Under the pieces are notes generated by a model. The model ran no database searches and was not told the DNA's origin. It saw nothing but the letters and a program-made list of their open reading frames with translations. The position numbers were made by a program, and so were the translations under genes. Shown one piece after another: positions 9,224 through 17,651 of a stretch of DNA of 64,000 nt. Position 1 is the first letter of the stretch; each line of letters opens with the position of its first letter. Origin of the DNA: Bacillota bacterium (GTDB lineage Bacteria; Bacillota; Clostridia; Acetivibrionales; JANLFN01); the NCBI GenBank assembly GCA_023397675.1, contig JAEWTV010000031.1, positions 62,001 through 126,000 on the forward strand. The letters run 5' to 3'.

Positions 9224-10759
9224 TTGAAAAACGAACTGATACTGATTATTGATTTCGGAGCACAGTATAATCAATTAATTGCAAGAAGAGTAAGGGAAGC
9301 GAATGTTTATTGCGAAGTTGTTCCATACAGCACTTCAATAGATAAAATCAAAGCGATGAATCCAAAGGGAATAATTTTTACCGGCGGACAAGCATCAGTA
9401 CTTGATAAAAACGCACCCTTCTGTGATAAAGAGATATTCAATTTGGGAGTTCCCATTCTTGGCATATGCTATGGAATGCAACTCATGAGCGTTATGTTGG
9501 GTGGAGAAGTTCAGAGGGCAGAGCAAAGAGAATATGGTAAAGCTGAAATAAAGCTAGATTGCGGGAGTAAACTTTTTTCAGAGGTAGAAAGCAATACAGT
9601 GTGCTGGATGAGCCATACCTACTTTGTAAATAAGCTTCCAGAAGGCTTTAAAGTATCAGCAGACTCAGACAACTGTCCTGCTGCAGCAATGGAAAATGTG
9701 GCAAAATCTTTTTACGGTGTACAATTCCATCCTGAAGTTGTACATACTCCAAAAGGAAAAGATATTCTAAATAACTTCCTTTTTAAAGTATGTGGTTGCT
9801 CCGGCGATTGGAAGATGTCATCCTTTGTTGAACAATCAATAAAAGAAATAAGAGAAAAAGTTGGAGATAAAAAGGTGCTTTGCGCGTTATCCGGTGGAGT
9901 AGATTCATCGGTTGCGGCTGTACTTATCAGCCGTGCAATCGGCAGGCAGCTTACATGTATCTTTGTTGATCATGGCCTTTTAAGAAAGTTTGAAGGCGAC
10001 CAGGTTGAAAAAGTATTCACAACACTATATGATATCAACTTTGTAAGAGCAAATGTAGAGGACAGATTCCTTGAAAAGCTTGCAGGTGTAACAGATCCGG
10101 AAAGAAAAAGAAAGATAATTGGTGAGGAATTTATAAGAGTATTTGAGGTTGAGGCTAAAAAAATCGGAAAAGTCGATTTCCTTGTACAGGGAACAATTTA
10201 TCCTGATGTAATTGAAAGCGGAAAAGGCGATGCTGCTGTTATAAAGAGCCACCACAATGTCGGAGGGCTTCCCGATTATGTTGATTTCAAGGAAATAATA
10301 GAACCTCTTCGCAATTTATTTAAAGATGAAGTAAGAAAAGTTGGAGAAGAACTTGATATACCTGCGGATATAGTCTGGAGACAGCCTTTCCCTGGACCAG
10401 GCCTTGCAATAAGAATTATCGGTGACATCACTAAGGAAAAGCTTGAAATCGTTAGGGATTCCGATTATATATTCCGTGAGGAAATAAAGAATTCAGGTCT
10501 TTCAAAGGATATTAACCAGTACTTTACAGTACTTACAGGTATGCGTAGCGTAGGTGTTATGGGAGACGAGAGAACTTATGATTATACTCTTGCTCTGAGA
10601 GCGGTTACAACAACAGACTTTATGACAGCCGACTGGGCAAGAATACCTTATGATATCCTTGAGAAGGTTTCAAACAGGATTGTAAATGAAGTTAAGCACA
10701 TTAACAGAATTGTTTACGATATTACAAGTAAACCACCGGCAACTATTGAGTGGGAATAA
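9224..10759 (+). CDS. guaA: GMP synthase (glutamine-hydrolysing)
   Basis: GuaA converts XMP to GMP using glutamine and ATP. The 511-residue protein has the normal length. It has an N-terminal class I amidotransferase domain (Cys82 in GICYGMQ, later QFHPEV with the His-Glu pair), a PP-loop ATP pyrophosphatase domain (ALSGGVDSSVAA near residue 222), and the family C-terminus ending in PPATIEWE. The start is TTG at 9224 with GGGGTG 6 bases upstream. It is transcribed alone, ending in its own terminator, and heads a larger set of purine genes on the same strand. Confidence 0.98.
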   Translation: MKNELILIIDFGAQYNQLIARRVREANVYCEVVPYSTSIDKIKAMNPKGIIFTGGQASVLDKNAPFCDKEIFNLGVPILGICYGMQLMSVMLGGEVQRAEQREYGKAEIKLDCGSKLFSEVESNTVCWMSHTYFVNKLPEGFKVSADSDNCPAAAMENVAKSFYGVQFHPEVVHTPKGKDILNNFLFKVCGCSGDWKMSSFVEQSIKEIREKVGDKKVLCALSGGVDSSVAAVLISRAIGRQLTCIFVDHGLLRKFEGDQVEKVFTTLYDINFVRANVEDRFLEKLAGVTDPERKRKIIGEEFIRVFEVEAKKIGKVDFLVQGTIYPDVIESGKGDAAVIKSHHNVGGLPDYVDFKEIIEPLRNLFKDEVRKVGEELDIPADIVWRQPFPGPGLAIRIIGDITKEKLEIVRDSDYIFREEIKNSGLSKDINQYFTVLTGMRSVGVMGDERTYDYTLALRAVTTTDFMTADWARIPYDILEKVSNRIVNEVKHINRIVYDITSKPPATIEWE

Positions 10760-10776
10760 GAAAATATTAGCCCCGG

Positions 10777-10805
10777 GTGCCAAAGATGTGTTCTTTGGCA
10801 CTTTT
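10777..10805 (+). terminator. Intrinsic terminator after guaA
   Basis: Nine-base arms GTGCCAAAG and CTTTGGCAC around a 7-base loop are followed by TTTT, 17 bases after the guaA stop. Confidence 0.85.
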
Positions 10806-10822
10806 GGGGAATAGAGGTTAAT

Positions 10823-11818
10823 ATGCAGCAAACGGACATTATAATAAGACAGATAATAATACTTACTATTTTAGGCCTTACAGGCTTTATTGCAGGAAAA
10901 ACACAATATCTTCCTAAAGAGTCTTCCAATATCTTATCGAGGTTTATTGTCAAGCTTACAACTCCATTACTCATTTTAACTACAATGGCCAGCTACAGCT
11001 TCAACAGACAAACTGTTGTAAATGGTCTTTATATTTTTGGTTTTGGTGTCTTTTTCCTGTCCATATCACTTGCCTTAAGCTTTTTTATATCTCGCAGGCT
11101 GCATCTTAAAGGTACCGCTGCAAACATATACAGTATGAGTTCAACCTTCGGAAATGTTGTATTTATGGCATATCCTTTATTAAGCGCTCTTTATGGAGAC
11201 CAGGGAATAATTTATGCCATATTCTTTAACCTTTCAAATGACTTGCTGCTCTGGACTTTGGGAATATATTTAGTGAACAGGCACAATAATGCAAAATGGA
11301 AAGATAACCTTAGACATTTAGTAAATGGCAATACTGTTGCTTTTGTATTGGGTATTCTTCTTACAGTAATAAATTTCCATGGTTTTGTAGGAACAAATCC
11401 TGTTGCAGGTAAGGTTTACAGGGTTATTAATGATGCATTGAATCCACTTGGTAAAACTACCATATATATTTCAATGGTATTTATAGGTTTGATTTTATCT
11501 CAAATCAAGATTGGCGGAATTAAAGGTTTGATTGAAAGATATCCCCATTTTGTGTTGGCACTTTTCAAACTTATGATTATCCCGGCTTTTGCATTCCTGG
11601 TCCTTTCAGTTCTTGGGGCTCTTCCTGATCCATTTATTAAAAAAATAGTTGTTTTACAGCTTGGAATGCCTACCGGTACTATAATAGCAGCGCTTGCAAA
11701 CCAGTATGATTCCGATGACAAGTTTGCTACTGAAGGTATCTTTGTGACTACGGTGTTATCTGTTGTAACACTTCCGCTGTTTGCATATGCTGTCGAATAT
11801 ATCAAGCTGTTTAACTGA
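10823..11818 (+). CDS. AEC (auxin efflux carrier) family transporter
   Basis: The 331-residue integral membrane protein has about ten hydrophobic segments and the AEC-family pattern: N-terminal GFIAGKTQYLPKESS, a central FGNVVFMAYPL segment, and a C-terminal LGMPTGTIIAALANQY segment with a helix-breaking Pro-Thr-Gly. Bacterial members export or exchange organic acids such as malate, but the substrate cannot be read from sequence. The ATG at 10823 follows AGAGGT. Transcription probably starts close to the guaA terminator. Confidence 0.85.
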   Translation: MQQTDIIIRQIIILTILGLTGFIAGKTQYLPKESSNILSRFIVKLTTPLLILTTMASYSFNRQTVVNGLYIFGFGVFFLSISLALSFFISRRLHLKGTAANIYSMSSTFGNVVFMAYPLLSALYGDQGIIYAIFFNLSNDLLLWTLGIYLVNRHNNAKWKDNLRHLVNGNTVAFVLGILLTVINFHGFVGTNPVAGKVYRVINDALNPLGKTTIYISMVFIGLILSQIKIGGIKGLIERYPHFVLALFKLMIIPAFAFLVLSVLGALPDPFIKKIVVLQLGMPTGTIIAALANQYDSDDKFATEGIFVTTVLSVVTLPLFAYAVEYIKLFN

Positions 11819-12193
11819 AAAAACTGCCAAACATTTATACTGCGTTGTGTTTTAATATTCGGATTTTATTATTGTCTTACTTTTTTAATATAAAACACTT
11901 CATTTTAATAGTTTAACAATTAATACTTGAGAATATTAAAGGAATTTAAAGATTTATCGAGCAATTGTCACATAAACAGGTATCATAACGTTAAATAAGA
12001 AAACATCGTTGATTTATATTTGTATTTGAGATTTATAAACTACAAATTTAATAAACCTTACTTTGAAAATCTTACCATTCCCACATATTTACACAACTAA
12101 AAAATTAAATAAGATTTGCTAAAAAACATACCTATTTTCGAATATTAATTCTTAATTGCTTAAAAATGTTCGATTTTTATAGGTGCTTTTTAT
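11819..12193. other. AT-rich gap, no feature seen
   Basis: This stretch between the AEC transporter stop and the permease promoter is very A+T-rich with no convincing reading frame, RNA gene or terminator stem on either strand. Confidence 0.6.
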
Positions 12194-12224
12194 TGACAAA
12201 CTCTTTTCCTTTTTGATAGTATTA
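12193..12224 (+). promoter_or_regulatory. Sigma-A-type promoter of the purine permease gene
   Basis: TTGACA followed by about 18 bases and TAGTAT lies about 225 bases before the permease start. This implies a long 5' leader. Confidence 0.55.
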
Positions 12225-12446
12225 TTAATGTGAAAAAGCTTGTTTTTTATTTACAATAATACAAATACTAGCTACTGAAATTCTTTTGGACAAATACCTT
12301 ATGCATATTACTCGATTATTGGTAAATACATAATTATAGGCATCCAGTGTCCTACCTGATGTACAGTTCAAGGTTGACTTTGACAGGTTACTCCTGTTGG
12401 AAGTATAGGCATTATCTTATTACATTAAGGAAGGGGAAAGTTTCGA
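12225..12446 (+). promoter_or_regulatory. Long structured 5' leader of the purine permease gene
   Basis: About 220 bases separate the predicted promoter from the start codon without a reading frame. The 3' half can fold into successive hairpins: CATC/GATG, CAAGG/CTTTG and ACAGG/CCTGT, within an outer TATAGGC direct repeat. I do not find the guanine/adenine aptamer signature, so this is called only an unidentified candidate regulatory leader. AAGGAAGGGG precedes the ATG. Confidence 0.4.
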
Positions 12447-13832
12447 ATGAACAAGTTTTTCAAACTGCAGGAAAACGGTACGACAGTAAGAAGAGAAATG
12501 GCTGCAGGTCTGACAACATTCTTTACTATGGCTTACATCATTTTTGTTAACCCAGACATTCTTTCTAAAACAGGAATGGACAAGGGTGCAGTAATGACAG
12601 CTACAATAATAGCTGCTGTAGTAGCCACACTGATAATGGGCCTTGTAGCAAACGTTCCATATGCACTTGCACCTGGAATGGGAATGAACGCTTTCTTTAC
12701 TTTTACAGTATGTTTCGCAATGAAAATACCGTGGTGGCAGGCACTTGGAATTGTATTCATCTGCGGTCTCATCAACATCCTCATCACTGTTACAAAAATT
12801 CGAAAAGCAATTATCCTTGCAATTCCTGAATCTCTTCAGTATGCAATAAGCGGTGGTATTGGTCTCTTTATAGCATACATAGGCTTTATGGATTCACACC
12901 TTTTGAATTTTACACCTAACAGTGCAGCTGATGCTACTGGCGCATATTCAAACGTAGTTCCATCACTTGTTAATTTTACTGACAAAGCTTCCGTGCTGGC
13001 ACTTATCGGAGTAGTAATTATTGTTGTATTAATGCTGTTAAAGGTTAAGGGCTCAATACTTATAGGCATCATTGCAACTACAATAATCGGTATTCCTATG
13101 GGGGTTACACATATTCCTCATATTAATTTTGGGGACTTTTTACCACCAGATCCATCACCAACGTTTGCTCATTTTGATGTATTTGGTCTGTTTAAAGATC
13201 CGTCACAGTTGTTTAAGATCATTATGCTTATAATTGCATTCAGCCTTGCTGATACATTTGATACAATAGGAACCTTCCTCGGAACAGGTAGAAAAACAGG
13301 TATCTTCGATGCTAAAGATGAAGAATCCCTCCACAAGGGAAAAGGTTTCTCATCAAAGCTTGATAAGGCGTTGTTTGCTGATGCTACAGCAACATCAGTT
13401 GGTGCTGTATTTGGAACCAGTAATACAACAACCTATGTAGAAAGTGCAGCCGGTATAGAAGCTGGCGGAAGAACCGGTCTTACTTCTGTTACAACTGCAG
13501 TTCTGTTTATAGCATGTTTGTTCCTATGGCCTGTAGTTTCCATTGTTCCTTCAGCAGCAACCTCACCGGCACTTATAGTTGTAGGTATACTGATGATGGA
13601 ATCGCTGGCAAAAGTTAAATGGGACAGCTTTGAAGATGCCGCTTCGGCTTTCTTCACCGCAGTAGTAATGCCATTCGCATACAGTATAGCAAGTGGTGTT
13701 GCAGCTGGTTTCATATTCTACGTAATAGCTAAAATATTCAAGGGTAAGGCAAAAGAGGTTCATCCGATCATGTATATAGTAACAGCATTGTTTGTTCTGA
13801 AATACGTTGTCGATGCTCTTCAAATACTTTAA
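12447..13832 (+). CDS. NCS2/AzgA-type purine (guanine/hypoxanthine/adenine) permease
   Basis: The 461-residue protein matches the AzgA-like branch of the NCS2 nucleobase transporters. It starts with TTVRREMAAGLTTFFTMAYIIFVNP, followed by PYALAPGMGMNAFF and the FSLADTFDTIGTFLGTGRKTG motif. TSNTTTYVESAAGIEAGGRTGLTS completes the pattern. About 12-14 membrane helices are expected. Import of purine bases by proton symport is inferred from the family and from its position between guaA and the pur genes. It has its own promoter with a 220-base leader and a terminator downstream. Confidence 0.93.
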   Translation: MNKFFKLQENGTTVRREMAAGLTTFFTMAYIIFVNPDILSKTGMDKGAVMTATIIAAVVATLIMGLVANVPYALAPGMGMNAFFTFTVCFAMKIPWWQALGIVFICGLINILITVTKIRKAIILAIPESLQYAISGGIGLFIAYIGFMDSHLLNFTPNSAADATGAYSNVVPSLVNFTDKASVLALIGVVIIVVLMLLKVKGSILIGIIATTIIGIPMGVTHIPHINFGDFLPPDPSPTFAHFDVFGLFKDPSQLFKIIMLIIAFSLADTFDTIGTFLGTGRKTGIFDAKDEESLHKGKGFSSKLDKALFADATATSVGAVFGTSNTTTYVESAAGIEAGGRTGLTSVTTAVLFIACLFLWPVVSIVPSAATSPALIVVGILMMESLAKVKWDSFEDAASAFFTAVVMPFAYSIASGVAAGFIFYVIAKIFKGKAKEVHPIMYIVTALFVLKYVVDALQIL

Positions 13833-13842
13833 ATGATATAAC

Positions 13843-13875
13843 GAAGTCCGTCCAAAAGACGGACTTCAGATTTTT
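13843..13875 (+). terminator. Terminator hairpin between permease and purE (competes with a second hairpin)
   Basis: Perfect 10-bp arms GAAGTCCGTC (13843-13852) and GACGGACTTC (13858-13867) are followed by AGATTTTT. Bases 13863-13872 of the descending arm also pair perfectly with 13903-13912, so the terminator and the downstream hairpin cannot both form fully. Confidence 0.85.
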
Positions 13876-13912
13876 AAGCCCTCACTGGCATGAGGTTTTA
13901 ACAATCTGAAGT
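13863..13912 (+). promoter_or_regulatory. Alternative hairpin in the purE leader
   Basis: ACTTCAGATT (13863-13872) and AATCTGAAGT (13903-13912) form a perfect 10-bp outer stem enclosing a smaller hairpin CCTCA/TGAGG. The outer stem shares bases with the terminator stem just upstream. This suggests a conditional structure controlling readthrough into the pur genes, but no ligand or protein can be named from sequence. Confidence 0.5.
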
Positions 13913-13946
13913 GCGCTAATTTCTTAGTAATTAAACGGAGGTAAAA

Positions 13947-14450
13947 ATGAAAACACCAAAAGTTGCAATTGTTATGGGGAGTGATTCGGATCTTACCGTA
14001 TTAAAGAATTGTATAAAATTATTAAAAACATTCGGAATAGAAACCGAGGTAATGGTTTGCTCAGCACACAGAACACCTGATAAGGCTTCGCAATTTGCGA
14101 AAAATGCAGAACAGAACGGTATTGAAGTTATAATAGCTGCAGCCGGTAAAGCGGCACATCTTCCTGGAGTGCTAGCGGCATATACACCGCTACCGGTTAT
14201 AGGAATTCCAGTTAAATCTTCAACAATGGATGGTATGGATTCTCTGTTATCCATAGTTCAAATGCCAAGCGGAATACCTGTTGCAACTGTTGCAATAGAT
14301 GGTTCCGAGAATGCAGCTTTGCTTGCAATACAAATATTATCCATTGCTTATCCTGAATTAAGAATTAAAATGAAGGAGTACAAAGCAGAATTGGCACGAA
14401 AGGTAGAAGAAAAAGACAAAGCTCTACAGGAAAAACTTTTGGAACTATAA
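13947..14450 (+). CDS. purE: N5-carboxyaminoimidazole ribonucleotide mutase
   Basis: PurE interconverts N5-CAIR and CAIR in de novo purine synthesis. The 167-residue protein has class I hallmarks: GSDSDL near the N-terminus, CSAHRTPD, and the AAAGKAAHLPGVLA loop. GGAGGT precedes the ATG. It is the first gene of purE-F-M-N-H; purK is not adjacent. purC, purL, purQ, purS and purB are absent from the window and must lie elsewhere. Confidence 0.97.
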   Translation: MKTPKVAIVMGSDSDLTVLKNCIKLLKTFGIETEVMVCSAHRTPDKASQFAKNAEQNGIEVIIAAAGKAAHLPGVLAAYTPLPVIGIPVKSSTMDGMDSLLSIVQMPSGIPVATVAIDGSENAALLAIQILSIAYPELRIKMKEYKAELARKVEEKDKALQEKLLEL

Positions 14451-14491
14451 TACTTTAACTTATTTTTCATTGTAATTAGAAAGGGTCATGT

Positions 14492-15913
14492 ATGAATAAT
14501 TTTATGATTTCTGATGAGCTTCATGATGAATGTGGAGTTTTTGGAATATATGATAACGACAACCATGATGTTGCAAGGCTTACGTATTATGCTCTGTATG
14601 CACTGCAACACAGAGGACAGGAAAGTGCCGGAATTGCTGTAAATGATAATAGTACAATACTGTATCATAAGGATATGGGACTTGTTTCAGACGTATTTGA
14701 TGATGTGGTTATGAACCACCTTAAAGGTAAATCTGCTATTGGCCATGTGAGGTATTCTACCACCGGTGCAAGCCTCAGGGAAAATGCCCAGCCAATGGTA
14801 ATCAAGTACAGAAATGGACAGATGGCATTAGCCCATAATGGAAACCTGGTAAATGCTGCTGAAATCAGGCAGAAGCTTGAGGAAGATGGAGCTATTTTCC
14901 AGACAACCAACGATTCTGAAGTTATTCTTAACATTTTATCAAGACACAGAATACAAAGCTTAAATATAGAAGAGACAATCAAGAAAATGATGGAGGAAGT
15001 AAGGGGCTCCTATGCATTGGCAATACTAACCCCGAAAAGGCTCATAGGTGTAAGGGATCCTTTGGGTATAAGACCTCTTTGCTTAGGCAAGCTTGATAAT
15101 TCTTATATACTTGCATCTGAAACCTGTGCTCTTGACGCTGTAGGAGCAGATTTTATAAGAGATATCAACCCTGGTGAAATAGTTTTAATAGACGAAGACG
15201 GAATACAATCCATACAGACTCCTGTGCCAGCAAAATCAAGGCTTTGCATATTTGAGTTTGTTTATATTGCAAGACCTGATAGCCGTATAGATGGTGCGAG
15301 TGCTCATACAGCAAGGATGGAAGCCGGCAAAATACTTGCAAAGGAACATCCGGTTGAAGCTGATGTAGTAATAGGAGTTCCTGACGGAGGAGTAAATGCC
15401 GCCCTCGGGTACTCTATTGAATCAGGTATACCATACGGACAAGGGCTTTTAAAGAACAGATATATAGGAAGAACCTTTATACAGCCTCAGCAGAGCCAGC
15501 GAGAGCTTGGCGTAAGAATAAAGTTCAACGCTATCAGGGAAACAATAGAAGGCAAACGTATAATACTTATAGATGATTCAATTGTAAGAGGAACAACAAC
15601 TAAAAGAATAGTACAGATGCTTAAAAATGCAGGGGCAAAGGAAGTTCACATGAGGGTAACTTCGCCGCCATATATGTATCCTTGCTATTTTGGCATAGAT
15701 ACACCTTCTACAGAGGAACTCGTTGCATGCAACCATTCAATTGAAGAGATAAAAGACTTAATTGGTGCGGATAGCCTTGGATATATAAGCCTTGAAGGAC
15801 TTTTGAAAACACCTGTTAATGCTAAATGCTCATTCTGTACCGCATGTTTTAACGGGGATTACCCGATGGAAGTTCCAGGCGAAGGGGATAAATTCTCCTG
15901 CGGGATTAGATAA
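14492..15913 (+). CDS. purF: Amidophosphoribosyltransferase
   Basis: PurF catalyses the committing step, PRPP plus glutamine to phosphoribosylamine. The 473-residue product has a short propeptide (13 residues) before the nucleophile Cys14 in CGVFGIY, so it is made as a self-processed precursor of the Bacillus type. The PRPP-binding loop ILIDDSIVRGTTTKR lies in the C-terminal phosphoribosyltransferase domain. CSFCTACFNG near the end provides ligands expected for the oxygen-sensitive [4Fe-4S] cluster. AGAAAGGG precedes the ATG. Confidence 0.97.
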   Translation: MNNFMISDELHDECGVFGIYDNDNHDVARLTYYALYALQHRGQESAGIAVNDNSTILYHKDMGLVSDVFDDVVMNHLKGKSAIGHVRYSTTGASLRENAQPMVIKYRNGQMALAHNGNLVNAAEIRQKLEEDGAIFQTTNDSEVILNILSRHRIQSLNIEETIKKMMEEVRGSYALAILTPKRLIGVRDPLGIRPLCLGKLDNSYILASETCALDAVGADFIRDINPGEIVLIDEDGIQSIQTPVPAKSRLCIFEFVYIARPDSRIDGASAHTARMEAGKILAKEHPVEADVVIGVPDGGVNAALGYSIESGIPYGQGLLKNRYIGRTFIQPQQSQRELGVRIKFNAIRETIEGKRIILIDDSIVRGTTTKRIVQMLKNAGAKEVHMRVTSPPYMYPCYFGIDTPSTEELVACNHSIEEIKDLIGADSLGYISLEGLLKTPVNAKCSFCTACFNGDYPMEVPGEGDKFSCGIR

Positions 15914-15942
15914 TTTAAATTTATTTATTGGAGGTAAAAGGT

Positions 15943-16965
15943 ATGACAACATATAAGGATTCCGGTGTTGATGTTGAAGCAGGTTATGAATCTGTCAAGC
16001 TTATGCGCAAGCATGTTACAAAGACTTTCAGACCAGAAGTTTTAACTGATATAGGCGGTTTTGGAGGACTGTTTTCACTTAATAAGGATAAATATAAAGA
16101 TCCTGTTTTAGTATCAGGAACAGATGGAGTTGGGACCAAACTCAAAATTGCTTTTTTAATGGATAGGCATGATACTGTAGGAATTGACTGTGTTGCAATG
16201 TGTGTAAATGATATTGTATGCAGCGGTGCAGAGCCCCTCTTCTTCCTTGATTATATTGCAACGGGGAAAAATAAACCTGAAAAGATAGCAAGCATTGTTA
16301 AAGGGGTTTCAGAAGGCTGCGTTCAATCAGGTTGCTCCTTAATAGGCGGTGAAACTGCAGAAATGCCAGGTTTCTATCCTGAAGATGAATATGATATGGC
16401 AGGCTTTGCTGTAGGAATTGTCGATAAAGAAAAAATAATAAACGGCAAAAAGATTAAAGAGGGCGACAAACTTATAGGACTTGCTTCATCAGGGCTTCAC
16501 AGCAATGGCTATTCTCTTGTCAGGAAGCTGCTGAGCCCTACAAAAGAAAAACTGGATGAATATATTGAAAGCCTGGGAGAAAAACTTGGTGAAACTCTTT
16601 TAAGACCAACCCAACTATATGTAAAAACAATACTTGATCTGGTTTCAAAATATGAAATCAAAGGTATTTCCAATATAACCGGCGGAGGCTTCATTGAAAA
16701 TATTCCAAGAATGATTCCTGACGGTTTAAGAGTTAAAATTAATAAGGGTACATGGCCGGTGCTTCCTATTTTCTCATTGCTACAGAAGCTTGGAAACATG
16801 GGAGAAAGGGATATTTACAACACCTTTAATATGGGTATTGGCATGGTTCTGGCTGTTAATAGCGAACAGGCAGCTGAAATACTCAGTTACCTAAACAAGC
16901 AAACCGAACAGGCATATTTGATTGGTGAAGTTGTTAAGGGAGAAGCCGGAGTAGATATATGCTAA
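15943..16965 (+). CDS. purM: Phosphoribosylformylglycinamidine cyclo-ligase (AIR synthetase)
   Basis: PurM closes the imidazole ring of FGAM with ATP to give AIR. The 340-residue protein has GGFGGLFSL, VSGTDGVGTKLK and GGETAEMPGFY, typical of the PurM ATP-binding superfamily. A TTG at 15928 is in frame, but it is part of the TTGGAGG ribosome-binding site; the ATG at 15943 (MTTYKDSGVDVEAGYE) is the evident start. Its end overlaps purN by 7 bases, indicating translational coupling. Confidence 0.97.
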   Translation: MTTYKDSGVDVEAGYESVKLMRKHVTKTFRPEVLTDIGGFGGLFSLNKDKYKDPVLVSGTDGVGTKLKIAFLMDRHDTVGIDCVAMCVNDIVCSGAEPLFFLDYIATGKNKPEKIASIVKGVSEGCVQSGCSLIGGETAEMPGFYPEDEYDMAGFAVGIVDKEKIINGKKIKEGDKLIGLASSGLHSNGYSLVRKLLSPTKEKLDEYIESLGEKLGETLLRPTQLYVKTILDLVSKYEIKGISNITGGGFIENIPRMIPDGLRVKINKGTWPVLPIFSLLQKLGNMGERDIYNTFNMGIGMVLAVNSEQAAEILSYLNKQTEQAYLIGEVVKGEAGVDIC

Positions 16966-17594
16966 ACATAGGAGTTCTTGTGTCGGGAGGTGGTACAAAC
17001 CTCCAGGCAATTATAGACAAAATAGAGAATGGGTATTTGGATAACTGCCGCATAGTAACGGTTGTTTCGAGCAGAAAGGATGTCTATGCACTTGAACGTG
17101 CAGCTAAGCATGATATTCCTTCTGCAGCAATCCCCAGAAAAAACTACACAGACATTGATGAATATGATAAGGCTTTGGTTGAGCATTTCAAAAAGCACAA
17201 AGCTGATTTAATAGTTATGGCAGGTTTTTTGTCTATGGCTGGCGAACGCTTCAATAATGAATATAAACACAGAATTATTAACATACACCCATCACTTATT
17301 CCTTCCTTCTGCGGTAAAGGCTTTTATGGGATAATCCCTCACCAGAAGGCCCTTGAATATGGGGTTAAGGTAACAGGTGCCACTGTTCATTTTGTGGAAC
17401 TGGAGTATGATTCGGGCCCAATTATTCTACAAAAGGCGGTTTATGTAAAACCTGATGATACACCTGAAACACTTCAGAAAAGGGTTATGGAGGAAGCTGA
17501 GTGGGAAATACTGCCTGAAGCAATAAAGCTTTATTCGGAAGGCAGACTCAAGCTTGAAGGTCGTAAGGTTACAATTCTTGATAAAAGAGCTTAG
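16959..17594 (+). CDS. purN: Phosphoribosylglycinamide formyltransferase
   Basis: PurN transfers a formyl group from 10-formyl-THF to GAR. The 211-residue protein has LVSGGGTNLQAI at the N-terminus, MAGFLSM and NIHPSLIPSFCGKGFYG with the catalytic Asn-His pair, and VHFVELEYDSGPII. The ATG lies inside the end of purM, so it depends on coupled translation. A small hairpin (GGGAT/ATCCC) separates it from purH, which has its own AAGGAGG site. Confidence 0.96.
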   Translation: MLNIGVLVSGGGTNLQAIIDKIENGYLDNCRIVTVVSSRKDVYALERAAKHDIPSAAIPRKNYTDIDEYDKALVEHFKKHKADLIVMAGFLSMAGERFNNEYKHRIINIHPSLIPSFCGKGFYGIIPHQKALEYGVKVTGATVHFVELEYDSGPIILQKAVYVKPDDTPETLQKRVMEEAEWEILPEAIKLYSEGRLKLEGRKVTILDKRA

Positions 17595-17651
17595 AATTTA
17601 TTTTAATATATTAAAGGGATTCCTAGAAGGTATCCCAGGTAAGGAGGAGTT

